Shown here one piece after another: positions 20,645-33,012 of a stretch of 64,000 nt of DNA (position 1 is its first letter; every line of letters starts with the position of its first letter). This DNA is from Hetaerina americana (Eukaryota; Arthropoda; Insecta; Odonata; Calopterygidae), in the NCBI GenBank assembly GCA_022747635.1, contig JAKTNV010000009.1, forward strand, positions 29,737,622 through 29,801,621, read 5' to 3'. The notes beneath the pieces were generated by a model that saw only the letters and a program-made list of their open reading frames with translations, was not told the DNA's origin and searched no databases. A program made the translations under genes and the position numbers.

Positions 20645-22050
20645 GAGGTGTTAGAGATATAATTGACGGAAAGAGTAAAACATTTCGGAGTTTCAATATC
20701 ATCGGCTGTGGAATAATCAAAGAAAGTTACGACAGTGTAAAACTGCCATTGGACTTCGAGAAAAATGTGATGATTGCAATACTAAAGAAACATAGAATAT
20801 ATAAATACGAAAAAAACAGTACATTGAGTCTGATGATTCACGATTCGAAATTACTTGCTCATATAATTAGCTGAAGAATAGACGAAAGCCTCACGGAAAA
20901 CAAATTCGGATCTAGTAAAAAAACTGGTGCAAGAGACGCAAAACTCAGCTTGACGGTACTATCCAAAAATATTGTAGTCGCAAACATGCAATTAAATGTG
21001 GTATTTGTGGAGAAGGCTTATGGCAACTTCGAATGGAATAAAATACTCAAGATAATAGTAGTGCTTGGAAAGGACTACGATGACAGAAAAATAATCTCTC
21101 GCCTCTTCCTCAAAGGTCAAGTAACGACCATGCAAATGAGAAAAGCCAGAATAAACAAATGGGAGAGAACAAGGATGTAACCTCTCGCCAGCACTATTTA
21201 ACGTATAACCGTAAGAGGCAAGAAAAGAAGCTTAAGAATTGGGCAGTTAAGGAGTCAAGGTGAATGGCAACGACATTAACTTGGTCCGGTTCGCAGATGG
21301 TATCGAAGTAGTTGCAGAAACGCAAGACGTTCTTCAAGCAAATCTAAATGCTATGGTCTAACTGCTTTGGAAATAGAATATGAGCATCGGAAAGAATAAA
21401 ATTATAATCCTCGTTGTGAAAGGGAGGAGGTGAAGACAGATATCACAAGTCGAAGACTGAAACTGGAGCAAATGAAATTCTTCATCTACCTGGACAGCGT
21501 TAAACAGGGATGTAACCTGCCACTTGGGATGGAAGAAGTTAGACCGACATGAATTCAAAGCGAAGAATAGTACTATCACTCGCTAAGAAGACGTTCAAAA
21601 AGAAGAGGCAAATGCTATAAAAGAACCTGATGCTCAAATCAAGGCAGCATTCCGTCAAAATGTTCGTATGGAGCATGACTTCTACGGATTAGAGACATGG
21701 AACGTTGGAAGGTGGAACAGTGAATTATTGAAACCTTTGAAATATTGTGATGGAGAATAATGCTAAATATTAACTGGACAGAGTAAGGAACGAGGACGTA
21801 TATAGAAGAGCAGAAGAGGAAGGGACCACATGGAAAACTAGAAGGGTTGTACACACGATGAGGTACAATGGATTAGTTGAAATCATAGTAGAAGGGAAAA
21901 TTGAAGGAAATATCTCGCTAAACACCCTGGTACAATTACATAAGACAAGTTAGGAAGGACTTAAACAGAAAAGCTATCAAGGGGTTGATAGAGATTTAAT
22001 ACTGTACAAAGAAGAATGGAAGACTATGCTGAACTAATCTTAGGAACGAA
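20645..22050 (+). pseudogene. RTE-like non-LTR reverse transcriptase relic
   Basis: Plus-strand blocks: IIKESYDSVKLPLDFEKNV, MIAILKKHR, STLSLMIHDSKLLAHI, ENKFGSSKKTGARDAKLSL, FVEKAYGNFEWNKILKI (the F.DYEKAFD.V.W motif, decayed), CNLSPALFNV, VNGNDINLVRFADGIEVV (FADD changed to FADG), and downstream KYCDGE..C and later blocks corresponding to EMWCWRRM. Unlike the copies at 17 kb and 61 kb it keeps the region between GARDA and GCNLSP. Both catalytic centres are damaged and frames shift often. It ends near KTKIL at about 22,050. Confidence 0.75.
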
Positions 22051-22937
22051 AATTTTATGATAATGATGAATATTATCGGAACTGGCTAGGGAAAAGCACA
22101 AGTGAGACACCTTAGGGGCTTCTTTCAGAAAGGGTTCATCAAACGAATTGTGGGGAAAAATTCGAATAAAACATTTAGGAAGAGGTGTTTATTTGCGTTG
22201 GTTGGACCTCGCCTTGAATACACTTTGAATTTTTGGATCCCTTCCCGGGAAGCCTCAAATGGAAAGTGACTTATTAAATTGGGAATCTTTTCAGAAAATG
22301 AAAGCACAAAAATTGCATGCCGGATGTAAACTATTAGAAAAGTTTGTACAAATCGTTTGAGTTTAACGTTGTTACAGAAAGAATATTTTTGTTACCACAT
22401 AGAGTTGGTAAGCAACCCAGTGATGTGTTAAGGAAAATTGACTACGCGACCGATCAAATCTAAATTCCCTCACACAATACAAGGGCACAAATGTTGAAAA
22501 CATTCCTTGCGATACGCCTAACTTCCCGAATGCCATTAATAACCAATTGTTCAAATCGCTGGTGACCTAATTCCCCTGCCATATCCTCTTTTTTTTTAAC
22601 TCTAACCCCTCTTGAAATTCTCACAATGAAATGATTTGCGAGTTGCCCTTAACCAGGTCTTCATTGCCCTTGGAAACATATAGTATGAAAATAAAGGAGA
22701 GATATTAGCTTATGCTTATTTTGCTTCGGCAGATCAGTCATTAGATACCCGTATAATATAGTTTGAAAAATAAACTCTAGCACTATGAGATATATAGGAT
22801 AGATACTCTGGATGTAGATACTCTTTCTTAGCAGTTTTATGTCTCGATGAGAACAGAAGAAATGTTGGGGAAATACCCCAAGGCCTAATTAGTTTGTGAT
22901 ATCTCCAATTTGAAGGTAACATATTCGCATGAATTTA
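22051..22937. other. AT-rich stretch, no gene seen
   Basis: No supported feature before the mariner copy. Confidence 0.5.
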
Positions 22938-23495
22938 CAGGGTTCGTCCGGAAAATAAGTCTACTGACTCCTGGGCTGGGCGCGCCGCTCCAGGCGCGCC
23001 CAGCACCGCTCTGACGGGCTGCGATTGGAGGGGGGTATGTTGGCAAGCGACGCTGAAAAAGGCAGTCGGCTCTGAGCTGTGGTGTTGTGAGGAGCTCTGT
23101 TAACGCGAACCTCCACGCTTCGACCCACGTCATGGAACGCGATGCCGAAGTTTTTGGAGCAGCGTTATTCCATCAAATTTGCGGTAAAGCTTGGGAAATC
23201 GTCTGCCGAAACTGTCGGTATGATTAACCAGGCTTACGGGGAGTCAGCCATGTCCAGAAACATGATCTTTCGGTGGCACAAGATGTTCGTGGAGGGCAGA
23301 GAAGAGGTCGACGACGAGTCTTCGAGAGGTTCCCGATGATGCCTTCGTGGGAGCGTTCCAGGAATGGGAACGCCGCTGGAACAAGTGTATCGACTCCCAA
23401 GGGTCCTATTTTGAGGAATATTAGCTTAAGATATGTAAAAGTGTAATAAATTTTTTTTCCTGAGCTCAGTACACTTATTTTCCGGACGAACCCTG
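22938..23495 (+). mobile_element. Internally deleted mariner, copy 1 (558 bp)
   Basis: Bounded by TA target duplications (22,936-22,937 and 23,496-23,497) with inverted termini CAGGGTTCGTCCGGAAAATA. The plus-strand frame at 23,142 begins MPKFLEQRYSIKFAVKLG and continues SAETVGMINQAYGESAMS and MIFRWHKMFVEGREE, the first helix-turn-helix of mariner transposases. It stops at SSRGSR after 65 codons. In another frame the extreme C-terminus follows at once (AFQEWERRWNKCIDSQGSYF). The catalytic D,D,D region is absent. A sister copy with the same deletion lies at 59,119-59,677, so this is a non-autonomous family. Confidence 0.92.
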
Positions 23496-23499
23496 TATA

Positions 23500-23578
23500 T
23501 GTTAATCGGTGATGTCCCAACACCTCCCACTACGCTATCTCCTCGTAAGATATGACGTAAATGTAGGGAGTTATCGGG
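23500..23578 (+). mobile_element. CR1-like 3' end, degenerate
   Basis: Plus sense GGTGATGTCCCAACACCTCC, a strongly mutated stem-loop (CCACTACGC... CTCGTAAGATATGA) and tail GACGTAAATGTAG. It directly follows the mariner right end. Confidence 0.6.
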
Positions 23579-26369
23579 CTTATGAAGGAACAAACATATG
23601 AACCATATGGATATGGATTTATTGCTGATCAGGAGGAACCTTTCGGGCGTGACTTTTAGCATTAAGTAGCGGAGAATTGTATTAAACCAATCCTCTGATT
23701 GAATATTGATTATTACTTCCTTTGGCTCAAGGAGCAGATCGGAACATCCGCAGCAATTCGGCAAAACAGATCCATCCACAGCTATGAAATGCAAATTCTA
23801 CCATAGACAAAATGAAAACCACAGTAAAGCCAACTCAGGAATGTATTCAAATATTGCGTGGAATACCTTTGATAACGATACCAATTGGTTAAGAAAAGAG
23901 ATGTCATATATTTCATAATCACATTGTTTACGGGTGAATGCAGAATTAGAATAACAGTAACATTGCTGAGAAATAAAATGGGTAAACCTCTCCAAATCCA
24001 CCATTGCTCTTTTTTATATTTCAAAACATTGGCAACATTCTCTGAGACGAAAAGTAATTTCATACTCTCCCCATTCCCTTCTAAACTTCCCGAGAAGAGA
24101 AGGCGTATATTTTAGCCCGTGAATTTTGGTGAATGCCTGCATTACATACACTTTCTAGAAACCTCTGTTAGCAAATGTTTGGTGGACGGAATATATAGAA
24201 ATACTCTCCAATTCTTGGGAAAGGAACGCATCACAAGTTATGGACGATAAGAAAGTAATAAAGTAGCATCAATAGACAATTGTAATATGGCCCGAAGGAT
24301 ACAATTAATTCTGCATTGAATCTGAGAACAAGACCAAATATTAATAAATAAAATTTTACATCTGAGAAAAGCTGTGCGAGGCATATTTTAAGCAAGCCTA
24401 TTTCAAATCAGCTGAAGCAGAAAATCTTAGAATATGTGAATTATCATTGTTATAGCAATGCTCATTAATCACTATAACTTAGTTCATTGTAATGGGTTCT
24501 CTCTGATAAACATCCTCATGTCGTATGACTAATTCTCATATCATTGGTGTAGGATTCGACGTTTTGACGCATCGATACCCCGTATTACGATGTTCTCCCC
24601 AGGAGGGGAATCTCTGTTCGGAAACCAACGCGCAACCAAGTAATTTATTCCATGCTATCCCATTCAACAACTGCCGCGCGTCGGCACTGTATCTCTCCCT
24701 CGACCTATCTCATGCCCCCATTCCAAAATCAGCCCTCGATACATCCCTTATCCAATTCCTCACCAAAAAACATCCCTGCATATTCATTTTCACTCTATTC
24801 TACCAAAGGAGGAAAGAGGAAAACACCGCCACCATAACCTTCATCACGCCCCCTTCATGTCTAGGGGTATGTAAAAAAAAGGAACTTGCTTTCTCCCCAA
24901 TGTCGGTCGGCGGATATACTCTGCTAATCCTCACTTGAACACGGAGAATTAAATGTGAGAAATGAAGAGAATGAATAACTAAGTGTGGGGAGCGGAATCT
25001 GTTCTTCCTACAGTATTTATCGTTTGAAAAGGAAATGGGGTGGATGAGATTCTATTGCGGAAAAAATAAGTGGAGGCATTCTCGGATGTGTGAGAGAGGA
25101 AATTCACTAAAATGATTCTCTTTTATATCAATCCCATAAGAGAGGACTGAAGAAGGCAAGAAACGGTCAGGGGGGCAATGGAAAAGAGCTATAGGAAGTG
25201 GTTTGAGGAGATAAGATCGGTGTTTGTGGGTTAAGGCTGGATGGATCGATAATAGCTTTTCTCTAAATTTTCAAATAACTTGGAGCGGCCGTTCAGTATT
25301 TTATTATTTTCAGGTATTTTAAATGATTTTTTGAGTTTTTTACTGGAGCATAATTCACCTCTCAGAAGTTCCTTATGAAACAATGGATAATTGATTATAT
25401 GAGCACATAATGCCTTGGATTTAAATTTACTGGGAAAGGATATAATTTTTTGGGTAAATTTATAAAAAAATAAGTTTTTAACGCGGGAATGAAATGATTA
25501 GTTAAAAAATATATAATTTCAAGAATAATATGTGTGCAGTTCACCAGGGTGCTGCAGTGACACCTAATTTGGAAGAAATTTTGTGTAAAAAATCTGCTTT
25601 CATTAAATGGAAATTTTGCTCATCATCCAGTCGAATATTAACTAAAACTTAATTACGCTGTAGATAATGTTCTCAAATGTCCCTTTGTGAAATAATTACG
25701 GAAAGAAAGTATGAAGAATACTTGTTACGATCCATTCATTTCCTCCGTCCTCGAGGCGATTACCTTAAAGCTGATTGGGTGGACTATACCAAGACTCAAT
25801 ATTTTATTACTAGTATTAATTTGCTAAAATTCACTCTTTGAAGATACATTTATTAGAGTTCAAATAAAGGAGCATTAATTATTAAGTATAAAATGCGCAA
25901 TTCAACGAACTTTTGTCTTGAAATATTGAAGATGAGTCTTTAGAAAAAGCAATGTAAAATTAAAAATATGTTGCTGTCTGAATTTTCACGTGATGCGCGA
26001 TAAAATTATTTAAAAGAAATATTTTGAAAAATATTTCAATTGAATTTCGGCTTAGATAAACATTCACCGGAGGGAGGCTTCATTTTTTTTATAGGTGAAA
26101 GTGTTAGATGAAATTTCATCCTTCATTTTCACATTTCTTCATAAACACCGAAGAAATAGTGAAGAGATGAGGGCTACCAATCCTCGGAGCCCAATGACTA
26201 TCGTTTTTGCGTCACGCCTTACGCGAATTTATTGGCTGAACACCACCTTCCCCCACCCTGAGAATCACTTCAATTGGAGAAGGAGCAAAATTTGATGAAA
26301 TCCGGACGATTATTGGAACGAGCGAGAATCTGAATAGATCGCTCTGGAAAAATGGTCACCAAAGCACTG
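23579..26369. other. Unassigned, mostly AT-rich; pyrimidine tract near 24,640-24,900
   Basis: Frames at 23,700-24,100 overlap on both strands and look fortuitous. 24,640-24,900 is C/T-rich and gives a 137-codon frame by composition. 24,950-26,300 shows nothing. Confidence 0.45.
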
Positions 26370-27060
26370 ATGGATAACTTACCCCCACTTCGTAATTTTC
26401 CAACCTTTGTCTCCTTCTCTACATGTCGCAATCGACCCACTTTCGAAGCCATCCCACACCCATCCCTCACTCGAGTTCCATCGTTACTCTACCCCTTTCC
26501 CCTCTACCATCTTTTCTCTCTCCCGCCCTCCACCAGAATGAGAACACTAACTACACCCACCACTCCTTTCCCCCCCCTTTCCGCGGAGTGTGTGGCTTCC
26601 TCCTCCGCCGCCGCTCTCTGCCTCCTCCCCTTAACGTCCCAATCCACTTCCTCGAGCACAGCCAATCGGCCTTCAACTCGATCACTGCCGAAGCCATCTT
26701 TCTCGCCCGCAGCGCGCATGCTCCTCCGTGGATTTCAACCACCCCCGCCTGCTTCCCTCCCGCCCTCTCTTCCCTTCACTTCTCCCTCCCTGCACGCCTC
26801 CCTCTCACGCACGCTTCTTTCTCTTCTCCACTCACCCCCGCCACCCTCCCGCAGACGTCGCCCCACGTCCGGATCGGAGGTATCGGAACGTGATCCAGCG
26901 GTGTGTCACCGCTTCCGTGCTCCCGTTCCCCGATCGATTTCGGGGGCAGTGGGCGGGCGTCCTCCCCGCGACACGTCGGTCCACGGGCCGAGTCTCCCTC
27001 TGTTCACCATCTTCCCCCACTAATCCCCCTGCAATAGCCTCCCTCCCTTTTGTCTACATA
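26370..27060. repeat. C/T-rich, GC-rich low-complexity tract
   Basis: About 700 bases with strong plus-strand pyrimidine bias and many CpG toward 26,850-27,000. It yields several frames of over 150 codons rich in Pro, Ser, Leu and Arg on all frames. A CpG-rich regulatory stretch is possible but no promoter motif is clear. Confidence 0.55.
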
Positions 27061-27189
27061 CTTTTCGTGTCGGTGTTGCGCCGGAACCGCCTTCTTCCCC
27101 TAAACGGTCCCTATGTGTGCCGCTTCCCACACATTTCCGCGTGGAATAAGAAATCCGATGGGACTCAGGATGACTCTCTGGGATACCCG

Positions 27190-27335
27190 TGCCGTGGATT
27201 TAATCACTCGGATGAAGTGATAGAAATAAATTTCGGAACGGTGAGATTTAAATTCTCTTTTTTTGCTAGATTAGAGATCAAGACTGGAACAATGCTGATT
27301 GCTTTTACAAAAAGCATTAAAGGACCTAGCCGTAA
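27190..27335 (+). pseudogene. CR1-like RT C-terminal end fragment
   Basis: The plus-strand frame reads VIEINFGTVRFKFSFFARL. It matches the RFK.SFFPR box that closes the RT of this family (compare 40,055-40,270 and 34,085-34,140). It lies tail to tail with the antisense copy that follows. Confidence 0.5.
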
Positions 27336-27351
27336 TCTGAAATTTCTATTC

Positions 27352-27690
27352 CACGTCTACATAGTACCCCGCGAGCCTCCAAAAGGGCATGTGCTGGGGG
27401 GTGTTAGGTCACCACCCGTAATTAAAGGTAAAACCGCATAAAAAACCCACAAATGTACGCCAATCTACACACACAAAATCGTGAAAATTCATACAAAATC
27501 TTTTATAACTTACACGCACAATGTAAGTACATATATTATTAACTGACATACACATACCCTTTGTATATACCTTATGTCTACGCAATGTATAGTCTTGTCC
27601 TGACTTGTAAATTAAAACTTTTTAATATTTCTATAGTGACTTTGGTTTATTACTATTATGATTCATGATTTCTGAGAGTTATTGGATTAA
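27352..27690 (-). mobile_element. CR1-like 3' end
   Basis: Minus sense. Tail and stem-loop at 27,353-27,400 (ACGTCTACATAGTACCCCG on plus), then GTGTTAGGTCACCACCCGT and a 3' UTR to about 27,690. Confidence 0.8.
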
Positions 27691-30290
27691 ATGAATATCA
27701 AAATGTCATAAGTTTATGCAGTAATCATTCAGTATCTCGTATTCTACAGGAAACTCATTCATAAGATCACGAGATGATTGAATAATGAGAAATTTTGCGA
27801 AAATCTACATCATCTCGCCTATCATGCAAATTTTTGTGGTGATTGCGTTCTCATTTCTCTCGATTCAATTAATTCAGTGTGGCAAAAATGTGATTAATCC
27901 AGTCTATTTGATATTCTTTAGGCAGTTCCGCATACCTTTAACGGTATTCGGGTCGCATACACACCAGGAGGTCCTGTTAAATTCTGCCATGACGCTCTGC
28001 CATATTGCCAATGCTGTCATATGTTATGTTCTTTCACTTAATATCTTCCCTGAACTTAATTACAGTTATTTTAAGAGAAACTTTATTCATTCATGCATTG
28101 AGCACATATAAATATGAACGTAGTAATGGCATTTGGCTGAAAGTGTTTCTAAATGAATGGATATACGGCCATCGAAAAAATAGGTAACTGCACTGAATTT
28201 GCGCAGTTTATGGGAAGCCTCATTTAGTGTTTATATTTTATGTTTTCATGAACATATCATATCATTTAATTTTGTTTATCTATGAGTATTGTAATGTTTG
28301 TTTACCATTTTCAAGCCGAATGCTTTTTTTGGACATTTTAAATTCATATCGAGAGTATTAATTTTACTGGATTAATAAACGCCTTCACATCACGTGTTTT
28401 TGCTGTCCATCCTCGCTGCAGAGTTTGGCTGAAGATTAACTTCTAGAGTTACTGAGAGCAATTACTTAAACGGAGTGTAATTTGAAGTACAGTGAAATGT
28501 GTCGTAGGATTTTGTGATAAATGACACATATACAGAATGATTTCCCTCATGCTCAAGTGTGCTCCCCATTTTCTTTTTTAAATGTTGCCTTTTAATTGAT
28601 GTTTAGAGAGAGAAAAATAAACAGAATAACAAAAAAGTACGTTAACCGGGTGAATATCTCTAAATCTTAAATTGCTCTCTTACGTGTCTATTCCTCCAGT
28701 CAGAAGCAATATTTAACGGCTTGCTACTTATTATTGAAGAATGCTAATCCTTAAAATTGTGCAATCGATCATTGTATATTTTGTATGAAAACTATTAAAA
28801 TCATGGCGATTAACGCTGAACATTGCAATTTGAAAACAAAAGACAACTCTTGGAGAAGGAATATAACAAAAATCGTTTTGTCTGTCAGAAAATCCTATAG
28901 TTAGGGAGTTACAACAAATGACCAAAGTGATTGATCGTTGAAGAAATTTGAAATTGCATTGCTTTACTCTTTTAGGAGTCTTAATTCTCATTAAACGCTA
29001 GTGGCATTATATAGTATAACTCTACAGAGCGTTTTTTGGATGATGGTTTCGAGCATTTGTTGAGAAGACAAAGAAGCTGCATTGAAAAAAAACCTTTTGA
29101 CCTTTCTCTTAAAACGCCTTTAAAATTACTTTGACATTAATCATGTCCATTCTTTCATTCAATACTTTGAAAAATTTCGGAATGAAATATTAAACATCTT
29201 AAACACCGTTTATTCACTATTTGTATACCATATACTTTTGGATTGTGTGGACGAATCTCTGAGTAGGTAAAATATATATATCTATATAATGGTAAACAAC
29301 CCATCGCCAGATTGTGGCAGGAGGTGATTCAGCATCAGGTTTAATCAAAACCAGATTGTTAATTGTCTTAAGTATGTTAAACAAGTCAAATGATGTAGGT
29401 AATATTGGTAACAGATGCATGCGCTGCGGTATCTAAGTGTAAAATACCATTCTATACGTGCGAGACGAGCTGTTGGCAGCATTAAGGATAATAAATTGAG
29501 ATTAAGAGGAAATATTGGCAGTATACTATTGCTACACATCATAGTACAAAGGATTAAAAAATAAAAATACTTTATTCCCCCTCCTGTCCACTTACAGCTA
29601 TTCTGATCCCTTATTGTTCGCAGGAAAAATGGCTCCCTACAACTTTTGGTTCTTTGCTTAATTCCTTTAATATCATTGGCATGATCTCTCCTACTGTAAA
29701 TGAGATGGAACTTGCAATAAATTTTAAACGAAGGTTACAGAGAAACCTGAGATATAGAGCTATGCGACACATTTAATTTTCTACAAAATATTCATGTTCA
29801 TTATTATTAGTTTAAAATTAAGATTTAGATATGTGGTGAACAAAATTTGCTTTCGAAAAGTGTTCTCTCTAGTATCTCCTAACTTTTTCAATCTAGGCAT
29901 AGGATAGGGATAATACAGTCCATTAAGTATTTAGAGCCATTATGCAAAATGTACTCTCACAGGATATAAAATGACGTTTTTGACAAGATTAAAATTCGAC
30001 TAGGTCGATGAGTACATTAAACTCATTACTTTTTGATCGTCCCTCTTATTATGAACAATATCCTCAAGGAAAAAAATCTAATCTTCCAACACAATCCCTC
30101 CCAATTCTCTCCTTACAATCTCCCACGAATGAAGTCGCTCTCATCCGGAATTTCTTTACCCAACCTTTCCTCACGGAATATTTTTCTTACGGATCGAGCT
30201 TCCGAATGATTAGACACCCACGATCTGTGAAATCGAGCCAGTTGTACTTACTGCAGGATCCATCCTCTCGTCCCTCTCCCAACAACTCGC
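27691..30290. other. AT-rich stretch, no gene seen
   Basis: About 2.6 kb of AT-rich DNA. A hydrophobic 108-codon frame at 27,785-28,111 (+) is unrecognised and of a length that chance can give. Confidence 0.45.
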
Positions 30291-31020
30291 CGCTACCACC
30301 GTCGTACCTCATCATCCCTTGAATTCCCGTCTCCCCTCCTGCTCCTCTCCCTACACTCACAAACACCTCCCATACCCTTGCAAATCAACCTATCCTCAAC
30401 CCTACTTCACCCAAACCCTTCCTCGTCTCCCACACTTGCGACACCCCCCCTCTCCCTGGGTCCCCCTTCAGTCGGCGGTTCACAGCCATTAGGGTGATGA
30501 GAGACGAATGCAGGGGGTACATACTCTTCCCTTCTCCTCTCCTCTTCTAACCGGGGCGCCCTCCCCCCCATCGTCGCCTGTCCGGACCGAAAGCGAGTGC
30601 GACGATGTCTCCTCGATGTATGAGTGGAGTGGGAAGCGGACAGCGCTGGAAATGGAATAACAACAGCACTTTGCGATCGCAATTAAGGGCGGGACATCTG
30701 GCGGTGGATATGATGAACTGATGCAAAAGGAGTAATTTCGCCGTTCGCGTTTTGAGAGACGGAACAATTTGCAACGTCGGGGGTTACTGTTGACGTTCTT
30801 CTCAATCCAACTGAGTAAGTATTTTTTTTAACCGTCGTTGTCCTCGATAAAGAATTTCTTTCGGCTTGATAGGCTGAAACGTCGGTTCTTGTGCTCATGT
30901 GACCAGAGAGGGAACGCGAGGCGTGTTAAAATGGCTGTAAAAAATTTTCACTCGAAATAATGTTTTGGAAAGCTGGTCATCAGAATGAAGTACCCTTAAT
31001 ATCTATTTTGTGAAATGAAT
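30291..31020. other. Unassigned; C/T-rich then GC-richer section
   Basis: 30,291-30,480 is C/T-rich; 30,480-30,720 is GC-richer with overlapping frames on the minus strand that I do not recognise. Near 30,866-30,892 lies a short imperfect hairpin (TTCGGCTTGATAGGCTGAA) followed by ACGTCGG. Confidence 0.4.
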
Positions 31021-31022
31021 TC

Positions 31023-31029
<7 letters not shown>

Positions 31030-31094
<65 letters not shown>

Positions 31095-31100
31095 GTATAT
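31030..31100. repeat. (TA)n microsatellite
   Basis: About 60 bases of TA with a TATATGTATATG end. Confidence 0.95.
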
Positions 31101-31149
31101 GATTGAATGATAATGAATTCATTTCACAAATTTCTGCAAAAGGTGTGGG

Positions 31150-31222
31150 CGCATATACACACACACATATATATATGTGTGTGTGTGAGTGCATGTGTGT
31201 GTGTGCATGTGTGTGTGTGTGT
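31150..31222. repeat. (CA)n/(TA)n/(TG)n compound microsatellite
   Basis: ACACACACACAT, TATATATATG, then TGTGTG with GAGTGCATG interruptions, ending at the SINE1 head. Confidence 0.9.
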
Positions 31223-31498
31223 GGGTCACGGTAGTCCAGGGGGTAACGTGTTGGACTGCTGACCATAGGGGCCCGGGTTCGATTCCCGGGCAAGGCACTC
31301 TGGGCACCTGCAGCTCCACCCAAGCTATGTGATTTTTCGGGTACCAGATTTTCCTGGGAAACCATAACCGGTACAGGGAAAGGAACTGGCCCCCCTACCC
31401 TGATGTGTGAATTTCACACGCCATCGGGCTTAGTACTGGGTGAACTCTACCATCACCGACCAAACCGACCTTCGGGTCGAATACTGTGTTAATGGTTA
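31223..31498 (+). mobile_element. SINE1 copy, best preserved
   Basis: Plus sense: head GGTCACGGTAGTCCAGGGG, TAACGTGTTGGACTGCTGACC, a perfect box B (GGTTCGATTCC), body CTCCACCCAAGCTATGTG, TTTTCCTGGGAAACCATAAC, GCCATCGGGCTTAGTACTG and end AAACCGACCTTCGGGTCGAA. The 5' edge abuts a TG microsatellite. The 3' edge passes into TA repeats into which a mariner has inserted. This copy serves as the reference for the other three. Confidence 0.85.
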
Positions 31499-31506
31499 TA
31501 TATATA

Positions 31507-32431
31507 CAGGGTCGCACCCAAAAGTGGTAGGACTGATTTTTGTACAAGAATTTTATTGACAATATACTTACACCGACTTAATACTCTTCAAAGTATGCTC
31601 CTTGAGCTGCTACACACTTAGTTTAACGTTGCTCCCATTCCCCGTACGCCCGCTGGAAATTTTCTTTGGGGATGCCGTTGATGACCCTCGTCGAAGCCTC
31701 TTGAACGGCCGTTATCGAGTCAAAACGTCGTCCCTTGAGCTGTCTTTTCATCAGGGGGAAGAAGAAGAAGTCCGGTAGTGCCAGATCGTGAGAATACGGC
31801 GGGTGCGGCAACGTGGCAACGCCGTATTTGGCCAGGAGCTGTCTGACGACGAGCGCGCCATGGCAGAATTTTCGGCACCATCTTGGCGCACACCTTGCGC
31901 ATGGCCAAATCCTGTGAAATAATGCGTTGGACGTTGGATGAAGACAGACCCAACTGGTCTGCAATTTCTTCACTGGTTAAGCGTCGGTCTGTGTTCAGCA
32001 GTGTCCTCACTCTGTCCACATTCGTGTCGGTTCTTGCCGTCGACGGCCGTCCGGGGCGATGGTCGTCTTCAACGAGCTCCCTACCCTCTTTAAACAACTT
32101 GTGCCACTCAAATACTGTGGAACGGCTTAAGGCAGTGTCCCCATAAGCCTGGTTGATCATATCGAGCGTCTCAGTTCCCGAGTTTCGCACAAAACTTCAC
32201 GGAATAACGTTGCTCTAAATTCAGATTCATTTTGTTTTTCGACGCGGACAAAAAACTTGCTTCACTAAAAACGATGTCCTCACTCAGCGACAGCCCGCAG
32301 GTGACTGAGGTTGGTGTCGGTCTGTTGCTAAGGGTTGCTAAGAGTGTTCCACCTTACCCTGCCAGGCAGACCCCCCTCCACCGCTCCGTTCGCGCCAGAG
32401 AAAATAAGTCCTACCACTTTTGGGTGCGACC

Positions 32432-32434
<3 letters not shown>
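31507..32434 (-). mobile_element. Internally deleted mariner, second family (928 bp)
   Basis: Inverted termini CAGGGTCGCACCCAAAAGTG bounded by TA. On the minus strand an ATG at 32,230 starts MNLNLEQRYSVKFCAKLG. After a frameshift near 32,178 the frame reads TETLDMINQAYGDTALSRS, VFEWHKLFKEGRE, GRPSTARTDTNVDRVRTLL, LTSEEIADQLGLSSSNVQ and MRKVCAKMVPKIL: both helix-turn-helix motifs with the GRPS linker. It then joins, in another frame, RQLLAKYGVATLPHPPYS and DLALPDFFFFPLMKR, the C-terminal part with the third catalytic Asp region. The middle with the first two catalytic Asp residues is missing, so it is inactive. It inserted into a TA repeat. Confidence 0.92.

Positions 32435-32509
<75 letters not shown>
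32435..32509. repeat. (TA)n microsatellite
   Basis: About 74 bases of TA directly at the mariner end; mariner targets TA, so it probably split one tract of which 31,498-31,506 is the other side. Confidence 0.95.
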
Positions 32510-32511
<2 letters not shown>

Positions 32512-32954
32512 GCACCCACACCTTTTGCAAATGTTTCAACGAATGAAAATAGAAATAATAAATTTTTCTGTGACTGGAAAATGCTTTCATATGCCAGGAA
32601 ATGTTTGGAAATCTTGATAGAGATATATTTTCTATGTGAGGGTAAAGCTAAAACTACCCTTAGTTTTAAATTTTAATGGTATATCAAGCTAAAAAGTCGG
32701 CTAATTAATGAAATATTTTGCAATAAAATGAGCGCTAATATACCTGCAGTGTGAATGAAATGTGCCTTAGGTAGTCTTATATAGATTTCTAGATTCATGA
32801 ATGCATAAATTGCGGACGAGAATCGAGAAATTGTGCGGAGTAGCGATATCGAGCTGTCGAGTGAAAGGGAATTCATTGATGTAGCTCATGAGAGTTGAAT
32901 CTTTGTGAGGATCTCGGATTAATGCTTTTCTGAGAGAGATTTAAAAAAATAAGA

Positions 32955-33012
32955 TTTATGTGGTACACTGAAAGCCATCGCTAGGGTGTGAGGCAGGGAA
33001 TGATCACACCAG
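32955..33012 (-). mobile_element. CR1-like 3' end, sub-family B (short)
   Basis: On the plus strand GAAAGCCATCGCTAGGGTG and TGAGGCAGGGAATGATCACA match the sub-family B 3' end at 60,245 and 33,312 in the same orientation. No other part is preserved. Confidence 0.5.

Noticed and set aside
26352..27441. Overlapping 156- to 237-codon plus-strand frames
   Set aside because: C/T-rich low-complexity DNA open in several frames at once; no domain or conserved motif.
27785..28111. Hydrophobic 108-codon frame as a membrane protein
   Set aside because: AT-rich DNA readily gives hydrophobic frames of this length; no splice, promoter or homology support.
30860..30900. Hammerhead ribozyme at TTCGGCTTGATAGGCTGAAACG
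   Set aside because: The bases form a simple hairpin with no room for helix II, and the core is not intact.
31223..31298. Functional tRNA gene from the perfect box B
   Set aside because: The sequence continues into a SINE body shared with three other loci; acceptor and anticodon stems do not form properly.
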